Source: Panorpa germanica (lineage: Eukaryota > Arthropoda > Insecta > Mecoptera > Panorpidae). Taken from it: 64,000 nucleotides of DNA. The stretch lies in assembly GCA_963678705.1 (NCBI GenBank), contig OY783206.1:24749807-24813806 (forward strand), read 5' to 3'. Positions 12,936 to 27,400 of the stretch are shown piece after piece. The position numbers and the translations under genes were made by a program. Within the stretch, counting starts at the first letter, position 1. Each line of letters starts with the position of its first letter. Under the pieces are notes generated by a model. It was not told the DNA's origin, ran no database searches, and worked only from the letters and a program-made list of their open reading frames with translations.

Positions 12936-13433
12936 ATTTTTTTTATTTAACTATTGAAATTTACATACTATAATATTTAACCTAATAAAATTGAGTAAAT
13001 TTTGTGACACTGAAATACTAGCTTGTGAACTGGATCCACAGAGAAAAAGTTACTAAAGAATGCCCTTTACTTTGAATCTGGATAAATTCTAAAATTTCTA
13101 TCTTGTCAATTTTAATAATTAAAATTTAATTAATTTCAATGTTAAATGATGAAATAAAAACATTAAATCAGAAAGCTACGACTTGCACATGGAACATCGA
13201 CATATTAATTTTTCTTTACAGTAGTTTTGCCGTGACAATCGGAGGCAGAAGTATAGTGCGGCCGTCAATATGAAAACTTTAAAATACTTAATGACAGACT
13301 AATTTATTTTTGTTGGAGACTGTACTCGAGAGACAAATAAAAACTTTCATATAAAACACACACTAATAGAATCACACACACACAAATTAAGTACACCTAC
13401 TTAACACTGTATTTAAATTTTATCAATTTTTTA

Positions 13434-13830
13434 AGAACACTGGGCTTACGTCCATACTTTTTTAATTCGAAGCATTTCCAGATGAATTGGACCTGAAATA
13501 TTCCTCACTACATTTACCACACTGATCATATACCACAATGCGACGAATGTAGTAAGATATTTTCCAGGCTTTTCTTAAGAAACATAAAAATTACACTAAA
13601 TTTCCAGTATGTAAACTATATAAAAATATATTAAAACACTTGGCTTACGTCCATACTTTTTTAATTCGAAGCATTTCCAGATGAATTGGACCTGAAATAT
13701 TCCTCACTACATTTACCACACTGATCATATACCACAATGCGACGAATGTAGTAAGATATTTTCCAGGCTTTTCTTAAGAAACATAAAAATTGCACTAAAT
13801 TTCCAGTATGTAAACTATATAAAAACAAAA
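13434..13830 (-). repeat. Tandem 199-bp duplication carrying array copies 4 and 5 of exon B
   Basis: Two near-identical units start at GGCTTACGTCCATAC (13443 and 13642), a 199-bp period, with only a handful of differences. Each carries one exon B (13573-13450 and 13772-13649), bounded by a TTTCTTAAG acceptor and a GTAAGC donor. Both read KKPGKYLTTFVALWYMISVV and then NVVRNISGPIHLEMLRIKK with no stop. The copies are recent relative to the other array members. No exon A lies between them, so they may be alternative or extra exons, or orphan duplicates. Confidence 0.8.
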
Positions 13831-14029
13831 GGTAATCAAAAATTCACGTTAGGATCTGCATATAGTGTTAATATAGTTCAAATTACGAGAGTTCGGCTGA
13901 AGTTAAATTAAAAGAAAAATTAAATTTATAAAATTGAGGTAAAAAATATAAACAATTTTTCAGATAAAAGTAAACAAGTATGGATGAAGGTATCAATTTA
14001 AAAACTGATGTATGTTCCTATTATAACGT

Positions 14030-14362
14030 GCTCTGCAATTGGAAAACACCCAAATACATCTAGTTGAATTGGACCTGAAATATTCCTCACTACATTTGCC
14101 ACACTGATCAAATCACAATGCGACGAATGTAATAAGATATTTTCCAGAGTCACTTTGACGAGAAAACTAAAAACCAAAAGTAAAACAAAAGATAAATATA
14201 TTAATATTGAACCAGGCTTGTTCTTCATTGATGTCAGTGATAGTTCTCGTAGTTTTATCCTTGGTTACCCAAAAAATGATGTACACGGCTGCAGCAAACT
14301 GCACTATTCATTTCGGCTTCTTCAAAATTCAGTACATAATCCAGTCTTCAATATTTCTTATT
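14030..14362 (-). pseudogene. Array copy 6 of the small membrane-protein unit, decayed
   Basis: Exon A (14362-14287, TTTTTCAG acceptor, GTGTAC donor) and exon B (from 14166, TTTTTAG acceptor) keep the same order and splice signals as copy 3. In exon B the family frame hits a stop right after the TFVAL block because two bases are missing, so the VANVVRNISGPIQL part is in a different frame. Exon A also has an in-frame stop. It is the first unit in minus-strand order. Confidence 0.55.
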
Positions 14363-17300
14363 CTGAAAAATGGAAATAAGTACATAAACAAAATATATCT
14401 GTACTCAGGCTACTTTCAATTAATTCTCAACTAAGGGTAACCCCACCCCACCCCACTTGGTTGGATTATGTTATGTTATACATTTATAATAAATTTTATT
14501 TTGTAACTTTTCTCTAAAGTCATACGTCATGACTCAATAGTTAATATTTTCTAATAAAAACTTAACCTTAAGTTGCATTTTCACTACAGTTTTATTTGTC
14601 TTATAACTATTTCAATGAATTAATTTCACAAGAAGTCATTGGTGGTTTGACACCAAAATTAATAGACACTGCTACACAAAACCTATAACAAAAAACCGCA
14701 CATCACGGAAAAAACCTAACCTAATCTTTTTCTATTTATTTCATTAATTTTATGAAAATTGAAGGACACCTAAAGAACTGGTTGGTGAGGAAGATAAAAA
14801 CATAAATGAAAAAATAAATAACAAACTAAACGACTTATTTTGTAACCTTTTCCCTGACCTTTTCGTTATGAATTGTACTAGTGTGATATTCATTTGTTTG
14901 TTAATATTGGCAAATCAAATTATAGTAAAAATGCAACTTAAGGTTTAGTTTTTATTCGTCCATATGAACAAACAAATGAATATCAGTGACAAACAAATAA
15001 ATAACACACAACGAAAAATTTACAAAATAAAGCCCAAAATGTTAATATACAAATTATTGAAAGAATTTCTTCTTCAATCCAGTTGAATCAAGTCAAATGT
15101 TACATTCTATATGGCAATTAACAAAAAATTAAAGAAATTTCATTTCATTTCAAGATTTTAGTCAAAAACTGTATGTGTAAAATTACTTCACATATATACT
15201 ATTTAGACTTTGAACAATTTTTTTATAATAGATTGTACGAAACAGATTGATTAATAATTTAAAACATTCCAGCGTTCAGCCGCCGTGGTTACAAAGGCTA
15301 TTTCTCTCAAAAAAATAAAGCATCAAAAGCAGATGCATTTTTCTGATGCAAATGAAACATTTTATGTAAGATAATAGACAAACAGATTGTATTGGAAATA
15401 CTGAGCCGGTGTTATTTTAACATACTCCAAAAGTGATACACACGAAATAATTTAATTATAGGGGAGAAAAATTACGTTTAAGTGTAAAACATTAGTAGTA
15501 TCCATAACTTGACTCAAAACTTTTAATTAAAACTTAGATTGAATTTATTACATTTAGTACGATAAATCAATTGTTAGCCCACATGTAATCAATTAAAACA
15601 GAAATTAGTTTAATCCGTTTATACTAATTGTATACTCTATAATTTGTAAGTGTATAAAATGTATGTGTCCTAATCCATGTACTATCTACAAATGAATAAA
15701 ATTTCAATTTTAACAAATAGAGAAAATATAGCCCATCCTTGAAAATTAACAAGCTTAAAATCTAACCAACAAATTATACTCACCAAAAAATATTGAAATA
15801 AAGTGTAATAAATAGTGTATTGTAAATAAGTGTAATAAATAACATATTATTTTAAGTTTAAGCAAAATACTTACATATTAAAAATAAACTACCTCGTGTA
15901 AAACTAACATCTACTAACAACACTTAGCTAACCAAGCTCTTTTGGAAATGACGGAACAAGATTTTCGTTTCTATGATTTAGCGATTTTAAATATGGTGTG
16001 AGAAATTGAAACTATTCTGAACATAGTAAAGGGCACCATCTATAGAAAATATGAATTTAAATAAACCTGCTCTGAATATTGTTAAACATAGCTATCAAAA
16101 TGAAAAAGAAATAAGATTACTACTCAAGTTATTAACGTCATCAACCATTACGTATTAATTTATATTATAGATATTTAATAAACCAATATTTCAATAAAGA
16201 ATTTAAAAATCCGACACCTAAAAAATTAGTTCACAACCCAATTTCACTTATAATTTTAATACCTTCTTCTTCACTTCTTCTACTTTTAAGTTGGTACCAA
16301 TGCTAAGAGATCGCCAGCATCATCAGTAAGACAGGTATTATCGGAAATAGACATTCTTTGAATGAAAATTAAAATAGATCTGATATATGCTTGCGCTCGA
16401 GCATATCACTCAGGCGTCAGACTGCAATTTAAAAATTATAATTTTCAAGAGTAGATTGTTTATATTTTTCAATTATGTCTCTGGTCTGCAGAGGAGTTTG
16501 AAGCAAGTACATGCTTTGTCAAGTTGGATTAGGGGAGGAGTTATCCTGGCTGAAAATATTTAATTCAATAGCGTAAAAGATTGGGACTTATGAGATCTAA
16601 TATTTTGCAGCCAATAGTCATTTTTTTCAGCTTCAATTAATCATCAATTAATTTCTATAAAACTCTCCAATTTTTTCTTAATAAGTCCCAATTTTTTTAA
16701 CAATTAAAAGCAGTAATTTTTTAGATTTTAATCATAAAAAGGATTTAAAGTGATTTAAAGATATAGCAATAAAGATTCAAATATATATCGATGGAGCCCT
16801 TTAGGTATATTACAACTTGAGTTATATATAATGTTACAATCTTAAAATTTGATAAGCAATCAAAATAATTACACAATTAATATTACGCTAAGCAATTTAT
16901 TATATTTTTAGATTAATATAATCTAAATCAAAAGGTTAAATGAATTTGGTAATGATTGCAACATCTTGATTAGGCTGCACTAGGATTCTATTTCCAAGTA
17001 AAGCTTGATTGTATAACTAAAGTTTAAAAAAACATTTGTGCAATTCTAATCATTCTTTTTATAATTATTATACTAAAAATGTTGATTATGTATTGTAAGT
17101 AAATTAATTTTGCAAGCTAAGAAAAACGTTTCCTAACCTTCCTGACAGAGTTATTGACGCTAATTAGTTAGTAAGGCTGGTTTACAAGAAAAGTTACGTA
17201 TTGTGTTTCTTATTATGATATGATATGTACAGTTTTAATGCAAGCACTCGCATTCTCTCAGATAGCGCTACTGTATAATCCGTGCAAATGTAAATAATCA

Positions 17301-17516
17301 TGCACGGCTATTTTTGCAATTTCAAATTGTCCCTTCACATCCAATGTTAGTCTATGACGTCAAACGACTTGTAAATTTATGTAATAATTGTCCTTTCATT
17401 TTAGGTACCCTTTTAATGATTAAACTAACATCTTGTATACTATTTGTATATGTTTAGGTGCTGAATTTGGGTTATTTAACAAACATTAATCAATAATAAT
17501 GTACAAATATAGTGTT
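14363..17516. other. Gene-poor spacer with inverted-repeat remnants
   Basis: No exon is supported here. Visible structure: an imperfect inverted repeat of 35 bp (14553-14587 against 14922-14956, core CTTAACCTTAAGTTGCATTT); a hairpin made by GATATTCATTTGTTTGTT at about 14885 and its complement near 14965-14984; an isolated MITE right end at 16140-16241; and a short pair ATTGGGACTTA / TAAGTCCCAAT at 16590-16695. A run of ACCCC repeats sits near 14440. Confidence 0.55.
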
Positions 17517-17862
17517 ACTAGCTGTCCCGGCCACGCGTTGCTGTGCCTAACGTTTTTGTCATATTACATTACATAGCGCCATCTATTGAATATTTACTCA
17601 ATCTAGTCAACAGAATATTTACTCAATCTAGTCAACAGATGTCGCCATCATCGTCGCCAGATGTCATATGTCATATACAGATAATTAATAGACAATAAGA
17701 TAATTTTGCAATCATAAATTGAGATATAAGCTATCCTATCTTTCAAGTTGTATCAAACTGCACACGGTGTACAAATTTGATTAAAATCGGTTAAGTAGTT
17801 TAGGAGTCCATCGCGGACAAACTCGGACAAACATGTGACACGTAATTTATATATATTAAGAT
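17517..17862 (+). mobile_element. Unclassified interspersed repeat, copy 1 (TAGCTGTCCCGGCC end)
   Basis: Starts TACTAGCTGTCCCGGCCACG and ends near ACGTAATTTATATATATTAAG. It matches 45373-45710 in reverse orientation along its whole length with few differences. Both copies contain the same internal 25-bp direct duplication (AATATTTACTCAATCTAGTC...). The block GATTAAAATCGGTTAAGTAG is a common style of sequence in insect non-autonomous repeats. No protein is coded; SINE or Helitron-type origin cannot be decided here. Confidence 0.75.
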
Positions 17863-18455
17863 TAATTCTGTCATATATGCAATGAAAACAATCCGAATTT
17901 AGTGATCAGTATCCCAGTGACCACGGTGCAGAACATACTGATTAACTGAAGATACAGGCCACTACAGGCAACCACTTCTACTCTGTTTCAAAATGGTCCG
18001 TCATTCAAAAAGTGACCATCGATGTCTCTAAGTATTAATCTCTTTAAAACTGAACTATAACACATGAGTCAATAAGTTCGGAGGATGACGTAACAAAAAT
18101 ATAAAAATGAAAATAAAAATGTTAAATATACGATATAATAAACATAAATAGCATGTATTAATAAAAATTAAAAAATCCGACTTTAATAAATAATTGTTGT
18201 GATAATTTCACTTTAACTAAAGTATAAATACACCAAAAGTGCGCATGGCATATGGTGACTCAGGATGGGTTTTTCTAGGTAATTCCTGGATAAAGCCTGG
18301 GCAACACCGGGCAACGCCAACTGAGCCAGCGTAGCATATTGATTATTTCATTCAGTAAGAGACTTGCATACAGTTCCGTACGGTGTCACATTTCTCAGTG
18401 TGGGTGCATATTGCAAATAAGGATAAAATAAAGGAGTAGTGAAAGTTATATCAAA

Positions 18456-21400
18456 ATGAAAATTTATACAAATGAAGGAAATCCTCAAGGGTTAAAATTA
18501 ATCATTGCAGATAAACTTGGCAACTTAAATGCACGTGTTAACATTATTAACCTTAAAGGTAAATATAGAATGTTCAATAAATATTGCATCATTCTTTTTA
18601 AGGAAAACTATATTGCAAAAGAAATATATATTTAAATTTGTATTACAGATTTAGATTCAGCCGTTCCAAGAATACCATATTTTACTTTAAAGAATGGTAA
18701 AAATGTTTATTCTGTAAATGCGATATCTACTTTATTACCTACAATTATTCCTAAAAGATATAATCATTGGTTAGAATGGGATCAAACAATGCTTATACCA
18801 AATTTAATTCAAACTTTTGTAACATCCCAAAATAACACAGAGTATAAAAACAAAGTTATTGATCTTTTAAAGGAAATTGACAGCAATCTGTCACACAAAT
18901 TTTTGACTGGGGTATGTTCTGACATATTAATATATATATATATATATGGTTATGAAATCTGAAGAAAGTTGTTGCATTATAAATACTAATTTTCAGCCTA
19001 CCATATCTTTTGTTGACGTTAGCATTTGGTGTAGTATTTCTCCAGCTATTTACGGCAAAAATAAACCATTAACCGGTGCAGAAAAATTAACTAATTTTCA
19101 GCGTTGGGTGAAAGATGTGCACTCTGTTCTAGAAGTCCAGGTAAATACCTAATAAATTGATTATTGTTAAAATCATATATAAAAACCTAAATATTGTATA
19201 ATATAATCCATGAATAATATCACATATTTCTTATACATAAATAATGAATTTAGAAGATTGACAACAAAGTAAGTTAATTATTTAGATTAGCTACACAAAT
19301 ACAAAAATTATTGCATTTTCGTATGTTTATGACGCTTGTTGTATAACCAAAACATGTACAAATCAATAAGTAATATACATTATACCATAATGTAATAAAT
19401 ATAATAATAAAGTTGTAATTTCCAATTTGAGGTTAGAAATAATATGACATTGTTTCATATATAAGTGATATGGTACCTACATGGCCTCATATTTCACATT
19501 TATTGGTCAAGTATAAGAATAAGTATAGTCCAGTATAGTCTATTTTTTAATAAAAAGTGATATAATGACGATTACGTACGTATATTAAAAACAAAAGGTG
19601 TAGCTAATGTAAATAATTACCCAAAGTAATTTCAGCAAACATTATTTATATTTAATAATGACATGTAGCAGGAAAGTGAACTCGGAAGTTTTTAGAAAAC
19701 ACTGTATCATTAATTTAGCGACGTTTCTATTCGATCTCCTTTATTAAGCTGTCATATTTTAATTGTGAACAGAATTGGTCGTTTAAACTTATTAATCTTT
19801 GTTAATGTTCACAGGTTAGTATATAATAACATGTGAAATGTAAATTTAATTTTTTGTACGCTGTTACTGTTTAAGATTTAATTAAAGGATCGAAGCGTCG
19901 TTAAATGTATGATATAGTGTACAAACACAGTCAATTATTTATATTGCGTTAAATACTCATATTTAAAAACAATAAAGCGTCAGAGTTCTTCTAATTTGCC
20001 AGTAGCTATATTTCCGTCAATTTTTTAAACATATTCTAAACATTCAATTGATTAAAAGAATAAAAGCGAATGCCTCAAGTTACGATTAAATATCGTATTT
20101 CGACTTTTATGATCCAAAATTGGATAAGAAATTTTTGATTAAATTAATTTTTATGTATTTATTTCAGGAAGCTTTAGACATCATGGATATTTCATCACTG
20201 AATTATCTAAGTTTGCTGCAAGGTCTGTTAGGTTATTATTGTCCACCATCACTTAATGGGGTTGCTAATGGAGAAGGACAATCTCCTGATCAGTCTGATA
20301 TGGTTACTCAGGAAGATCTAGATGAAGCACGCGATGCATGGAAAGTAGTAAAAATTACGCCCAAGATAGTAACAGCACCTGTGTAAGTTAGAGTTTTACA
20401 TTTTCTATAAACGCTTTTTATTCGCAACAATTTTATTCGTACCCAAGACAAAATTTTGCAATAGAATACAAAAAGAACTTTTAACTACATTTAAAAGAAG
20501 TGCAACATTTTTTATTGTTGTTTTATGCTTATTTGAATATTGATATATATTGAATCATTGAATAATATCTCAACTAAGACGCGCCCAATAATGTGTAAAC
20601 TATGTCACCATTAAGAAAGTATACTACATTAAAAACAAAAATATGTTATGGTTTATTATGAAAAATGTAAACATTTCAGATTCGTTTCTAATTAGGATTG
20701 TATTATTATATTTAATATATAACACATTTTTTGTTTTTAATGTTATTAGAAGAAGAAACCACTTAATTGTCAATAAAGCCTGTGATCACTCGACAATGTC
20801 CGCAAAAATAATTTACAATGCAGTTAAAAGTAAATGCTATTTAATTTAAAAAATAATTTGCATTTAGTCGTTTATGAAGTAGTAATTTTTTATCCTTTAA
20901 TTATTAAAGGGATCCAATGTTATAAAAAAATAATTCTGCGCATGATGTCACATGTAAACAAGGGTAAATATAATAAGCAAAAACACCTTTGACAAATTAT
21001 GACGTCCAATGCACATTCACCCAAAATTAGCAATTTGACCTTATCCCATCATACGACCTGACCCTTTTTGTTTTAAAACTATATTATGATAAGATATCTA
21101 GATATATAAAATAAAACTAACAGAATACTAGAACAATTGAATATTAAAAGACATCGAATATTGAAATTATTACTTAAAATCGATGTGGTTGCTGCGATCA
21201 CAAAATTGTTTCTCCTGTTGCTTTACCAATTTTGTGCGAAACAAGCCATCGTCCGATAGTTGCCGATTTTCCTCGGACTAAAGCTGCTCTGGGTTTAGAC
21301 TAGATTGAATCTACAATTTCGTTGGGAAACAAATTCCTGAATTCCTACGTATACTTACTACTTCTTACTACTAACACCTGGGTTATGTAGCCCATCAAGT

Positions 21401-24400
21401 TTTATATTATGATTGTTTTGTAAAAGAAAAATATCAATAATCTTAATTGCTTATTTCTTGTGTGACGTCATACGCAAAATACAAAAGATACAAAAATGAA
21501 ATTCAAATTTTGAATAGTTATATTTCCATTTACTATTTGATACTTAAATAAATTGAAACGCCAATATACACATATTATCCTATATTTCACTAATAGTAAT
21601 ATATATCAGTAATAATATTGTACAAGTTATTATTAATTAAAATACTCATTTTTGTCTTTTTAATTATTGAAAGGACAAAAGTTATCTCGATTTATGACGT
21701 ACCTACTCTCCACCATTCTAATCAATGTCATCGATGTTGCACTTTACATTGCAAAAGTAATGGCATGACATGTATTGACTTTTTGTAATATGAAATGGTA
21801 AACAATGTTGAATTAAAAAAAAATACTCGTGGAGACAGGCGAGATCCGTACGAGTGTGTACAGTAGTTCTAGTAATAGAAATTTAAAATATGCAACCATG
21901 AAAAAGTGGTACATAACTTCACATTTAATACTTTTAAAAATGTCAAATTATCGTTGTTTTGGAAACAGTTTTTTGTAAATAATTTGGTTTTTACCAAATA
22001 TTTAAGCATCAAATTAAATAAACCGTAATTTAATTTATATAAAACTGCAATATATTCATAAAGTTGGCTGTCAGGGCCTCAAATTAAAACGAGATATTAA
22101 CAATTAGAATAGTTATTTTTGCCTTTAATTATTAAAAGGGAAATTTCAATATATGTAACGTCACGTTTGCTAAGTTGTCATCTCTTTTATACAACTTTTA
22201 TTAACATCTATTTCAATCAACAATTAAGACATCGACACCTAAAAAAAGAATTTACAACAAATATAAAAAATTACAGTTCGTTTTCATAAACTTTGTATGT
22301 CTGTAACTTCGCAATCACGAATAGATTTGGAAATTTTATGTGGTTTGACAGTTCCGTTGATTGCAAATTTATTTTAAGTATTTTCCCAACTGTTTAACTT
22401 TATCAGTTTTATTTTTATTTATATTTAATATTGCAAAATAACTCAGTCATCAACGTCACAGTTTTAAGAATTTAAGGCACGGTTTGCTTTTGTATGATTG
22501 TGTGTTATCGCAATGTCGAAAGTGGTATCTAATGCGACAATGCTAGCAGGAAAAGTTGTATAAAAATATTTATAAACTTATTATTCTTCAATTTAAAAAA
22601 AAAACAAGATACAGTAAAATCGTTACTGGACTTATGTACTCATTTTTTAAGGGTCGATTTTTCAATTGTTGATTGAAATAGATGTTAATAAATGTATATT
22701 GGTGTTTATATTTTTTTAAATATCCAAAAGTTGACTGAAATATAGCTATTTATAATTTGAATTTCTGTTTTGCGCTTGTTTTACCTTTGTGTATGACGTG
22801 AAATAAGTAATGGAGATTATTTTTCATTTTTCACAACAATCATAATATTAAACTTGATATGGAGTACACAACCCAGCTGTTATATGTTTTTCCACATACT
22901 TGATTAGATTCAAATAATTGCTCATCTTTGGAATCATTCTGACCATATACACACCTCTTCTTCTTATCCTTTCACTCCTTCACCTGTCTCTATTTTGATT
23001 TTTGTTTTCAGCCTGACTTTTTTTGTATGCTCCTAGCATTTTATTATGTTACCTTTCCTTTATATACCTTCTTTCTTCGATTGTAATATTATTATTTTTT
23101 CGTAATTCGATTATAACATTTCATTTATGTCATTCTTCTTTTTTTCAGGCTTCCTGTAGTTGGAGAGAAGAATATTCTTATAACATCTGCATTACCATAT
23201 GTTAACAACGTTCCTCATTTAGGAAATATTATTGGCTGTGTTTTGTCCGCAGATATATTTGCTAGGTAAGAAATAAAATATCATTTTACAGTTATTATAT
23301 ACCATAGTATATTATGTTTTAAAATTCAAGAATAAATTTCTCTAAAGCCTTACAAAAATAAATGCGGTGAAGTTCATGAACCTAGTTGGTTTCATATGCA
23401 ATGTATTTTAAATGTATTAAATTATTAAATCCAATAACATTTCAGGTACTCCCGATTATGTGGCTACAATACATTGTACGTTTGCGGAACAGATGAGTAT
23501 GGAACTGCAACAGAAACTAAAGCAATCGCAGAAGGACTATCGCCAAAAGAAATATGTGATAAATATTTCGAGGTTCACAACTCAATCTATAAATGGTTCG
23601 GTATCGATTTCGATTATTTTGGAAGAACAACAACTCCAGAACAAACAAAAATCACACAAGAAATATTCTTAAAGTTACATGAAAAGAAATTAATGTCTAT
23701 CCAAACAGTAGAACAATTATTATGTCAGAAATGTAGCCGATATTTAGCAGACCGTTTTGTAGAAGGAGAATGCCCTCATCCTGGCTGTGGTTATAAAGAT
23801 GCTCGTGGAGATCAGTGTGATGGTTGTGGAAAATTAGTAAATGCTGTAGAATTAATAAAACCTCGTTGCAAAGTGTGCAACTCCTCACCAGTATTAAAAG
23901 ATTCGGAGCAATTTTATCTTGATCTTCCAAAAATTGAACCAAAATTGAAAGAATGGATGCAAACATCGGAAACGGGTTGGACACATAATGCCAGAGTTAT
24001 AAGCAAAGCTTGGATTAAAGAAGGGTTGAAACCCCGTTGTATAACCCGAGATTTGAAATGGGGGGTGCCTGTACCTTTGAGAGGTTATGAAGATAAAGTA
24101 TTTTATGTATGGTTTGACGCTCCGATAGGGTATTTATCCATCACTAGTCGGTACACCAAGGAATGGAGGCAATGGTGGCAACCATCAAAGGATAAACCCG
24201 TCACACTTTATCAGTTCATGGCTAAGGATAACGTACCCTTCCATTCTGTGATGTTCCCTTGTTCCTTAATAGGCATGGATGAAGGACACACCCTGGTCAG
24301 CCACATAAAGGCGACAGAATATCTTAATTATGAAGATGGAAAATTCTCCAAGTCTCGAGGAATTGGAGTTTTTGGTAATGACGCTCAAGATACTGGAATT

Positions 24401-27400
24401 CCTTCAGATATTTGGAGATTTTATCTTGCTAGCTCAAGACCCGAAGCTCAGGACAGCAGCTTCAGTTGGATTGACTTAGTTACCAGAAATAACAGTGAAC
24501 TTCTAAATAATCTTGGTAATTTCATAAACAGAGCGTTAGTTTTTGTTCAAAAGAACTTTGCAGGTGTTATTCCAGAAATGAAATTAAATGAAGATGACTA
24601 TAAGCTATTAGCTTTATGCAACCGAGAAATTAAAAGCTATGTATCTTGCTTGGAAAAAGCAAAACTTCGAGATGGAATCAAACACGTTCTGCTGATTTCT
24701 AAGCACGGCAACCAATACATGCAATCTCAACAAGCGTGGGTCTTATTGAAGGGAGGAGAAGCAGATAAACAACGTGCCGGCACAACAGTTGGGTTATGCA
24801 GTAATATAGCTTGCCTCCTGGCAACACTTTTGTATCCATACATGCCAGAAACATCAAGGGTATTATTCCAGCAATTGAATTTAGATGGAACTTCTGTAAG
24901 AGGTCTGTTAAATCCCAAGAATCCTACTTTGAGTATTTTGTTGCCTCCTGGACATCGATTGAATGAACCAAGTCCGTTGTTTGCCAAGATTGATCCCTCA
25001 AAGATTGCTGAATTTAAAGCTAAATATGGTGAACAACAGGATACGAGGAGACCTACTCCTTTTGAGATGACTTTGAAGGTTGTTCGTGATTACGAAGCTG
25101 AGGTTGCTAAACAGGTTAGATGTACATTCTTTTTCAAAACCTTTACGTAAATGAGGAAAATGTCGTGAAATTTGAAGGATCGATAAGAATAGTTAAAATA
25201 CATGCTGTCTCAAAATGTTAGTGACCTAGGGTACATAGTTTTCTTTTTATACATGTTAGCCAATTTCCATATATATAATTATTTTGAGTTCTATTTCATA
25301 ATATATTACAACTTTTAACAAATGTATTAACTTTTTTCAAAAACTACTTGTATAAAAAAATCTATTGGACTATTAAACTATTGGAATATTATTTAAAATA
25401 TAACAACTTAGCTGTCAAAGCACCAAATCATGTATGCGTAAACACACGTAAATTTACAGCGTTGCCAAATTTATGATTACTTTTTCAAATATCTATAAAA
25501 AAAATCATTTTCCAAGGTACAGTACTTAGGAAAATCTAGTCTGAATCGTAATCGTATCTGTGCATGTCAAACTTTCTTAACATGGACGTCTACCATCTTT
25601 CTTTCTTGAAATCAATGTTTCAAAGTTGTAATGCCGAATATTCTTCACTAAAATTAAATAGGTTATTTACAACCGAGAGTATTACAGTTGGAAAGCATAT
25701 TTTGATAATATTTTAACTCTATTGTGTTATACGAGTTGTAATTAAATTGTTTAAAATTTGATTTTTCAGGCTGAAAAAGTTCGCGCCTTAAAGGCAAGTG
25801 GTGCTGTTAAAGAAGTGTGGAAACCCGAGGTAGAAAAGCTTTTGGAATTAAAGAAAGAATTAGAAGCTGCAATATCAATGACTAAACGAAAAGAACCTCT
25901 TAGAAGAAGTTATAATGAATTAAAAGACGCTGTTGATATACAAGTATGTCATTCTTTAAAATTGTTATGAATATTGGCTTAAGGTAGTAGCTCCACAACG
26001 TTTAAAGAAGTCGTCAAATTCCCACATTCACAGTACATTTTTAAATTAATTTTTTTCAATTAAGTTTTCTTAGCTTTTTTAAAACCTTACAAGGTCCAAT
26101 GCTTCTATATTAAAAATACTAAATAAAAAAAAGTGTATAATAATCTGTCAAAATGCAGTAGGATTTATATTTAAAAGAAGTTCAACGTTGGTTTGTTAAA
26201 AGTAAAGAAATTGAAACAATTTCTGTTACTCATTGTTATTAAAAACAGCAATTTTAATTATTCCATATTTAATTTTGTCCAACTGTAGAACTGTCAAAAT
26301 TTATATTACTAACGACGCATGCGCACCATTAACTAAACTGAAATTTAAACACGAATGTGACAGGGAATGCCTATGCTGAAATCCACATTTATATATTTAA
26401 TAAAAACTTTTAAAAAAATATTAAAATCTAGTAAGCAATTTAACGTTAACATATTATAAATATTAAAGGGTTTGCTCTTCAGCGTACCTTATTGTATGAT
26501 ATGAAATATTTTACATAAATATGTATTAAGCCTCATTCCCACTCACTGTTTTTATATTTAATTTACTGTTTTTATTTAATATTGTAATCTAGATTTCAGG
26601 TTTTCGTTTACGCATTCCTTTTCACATTTGTGTTTTAATTTAAGTTTAGTTAATTTAGTTGGTGCACATGCATCGTTAATAATATAAATACATAATATAA
26701 TACACGCTACATCAAAACTATTTTTTTTTTTTTTTTTTTTGCAAGAGAAAACTCACACTAGATTGTTCTGAATTACATTTTCTATTAAATTCATTTTGTA
26801 AGTATCAGTTAATAATAAGTGGTCATCAATTGTTAAATGATTATAATTTAACTTTTAGGGTGAAAAAGTTCGTGCATTGAAATCAAGTGGAGCTGCAAAA
26901 ACAGTCTGGCAGCCTGAAGTGGTAATACTGTTGGGGTTAAAAAAAGAATTTGCAGCTACAGAACAGCATCCTGCAAAAACTGCTGCGCAAGAAGTTGTAA
27001 GTAAATTATTATAAACAATAAAAATGTATTATGAATTGAAATTATATGTATTACTACTAATACTTAAATATTATTATAAGTGTAATATCAATACAAACTA
27101 ATGTGGAGTTTGTGAACTAATTTTTTAGGGAAGGTTTTTTAAGTTTTGGTTGAAAAATAGGTTAATATATGTGTACCAGCGTTTACACCCGTCGCAAACG
27201 ACGTTTGTCTTTGGTGTGTGAATTGAATTTTATTAAAATTTTAATTCCATTTTTGAATTGAAATATTTAACTCGTTCTATTTTAATATTACATATGTAAT
27301 AAAAACAAATAATTTTTCGTATAAATAAATTTATTTTTTTCAACAAAATATAAAATATTTTCAATCTATTCGTTATTTGACCAAGTTTTTTTTTTAATTT

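Noticed and set aside
18931-18950. TA dinucleotide run as a significant microsatellite
   Set aside because: Only about nine units, within a short MetRS intron in AT-rich DNA; nothing unusual.
23023-23205. Plus-strand frame ending across MetRS exon 5
   Set aside because: It runs through the pyrimidine-rich intron end and reads exon 5 in the wrong frame. The acceptor at 23148 and the HLGN motif fix the real frame.
24727-24987. Minus-strand frame opposite MetRS exon 6
   Set aside because: Complement of the conserved MetRS anticodon-binding region; no independent support.
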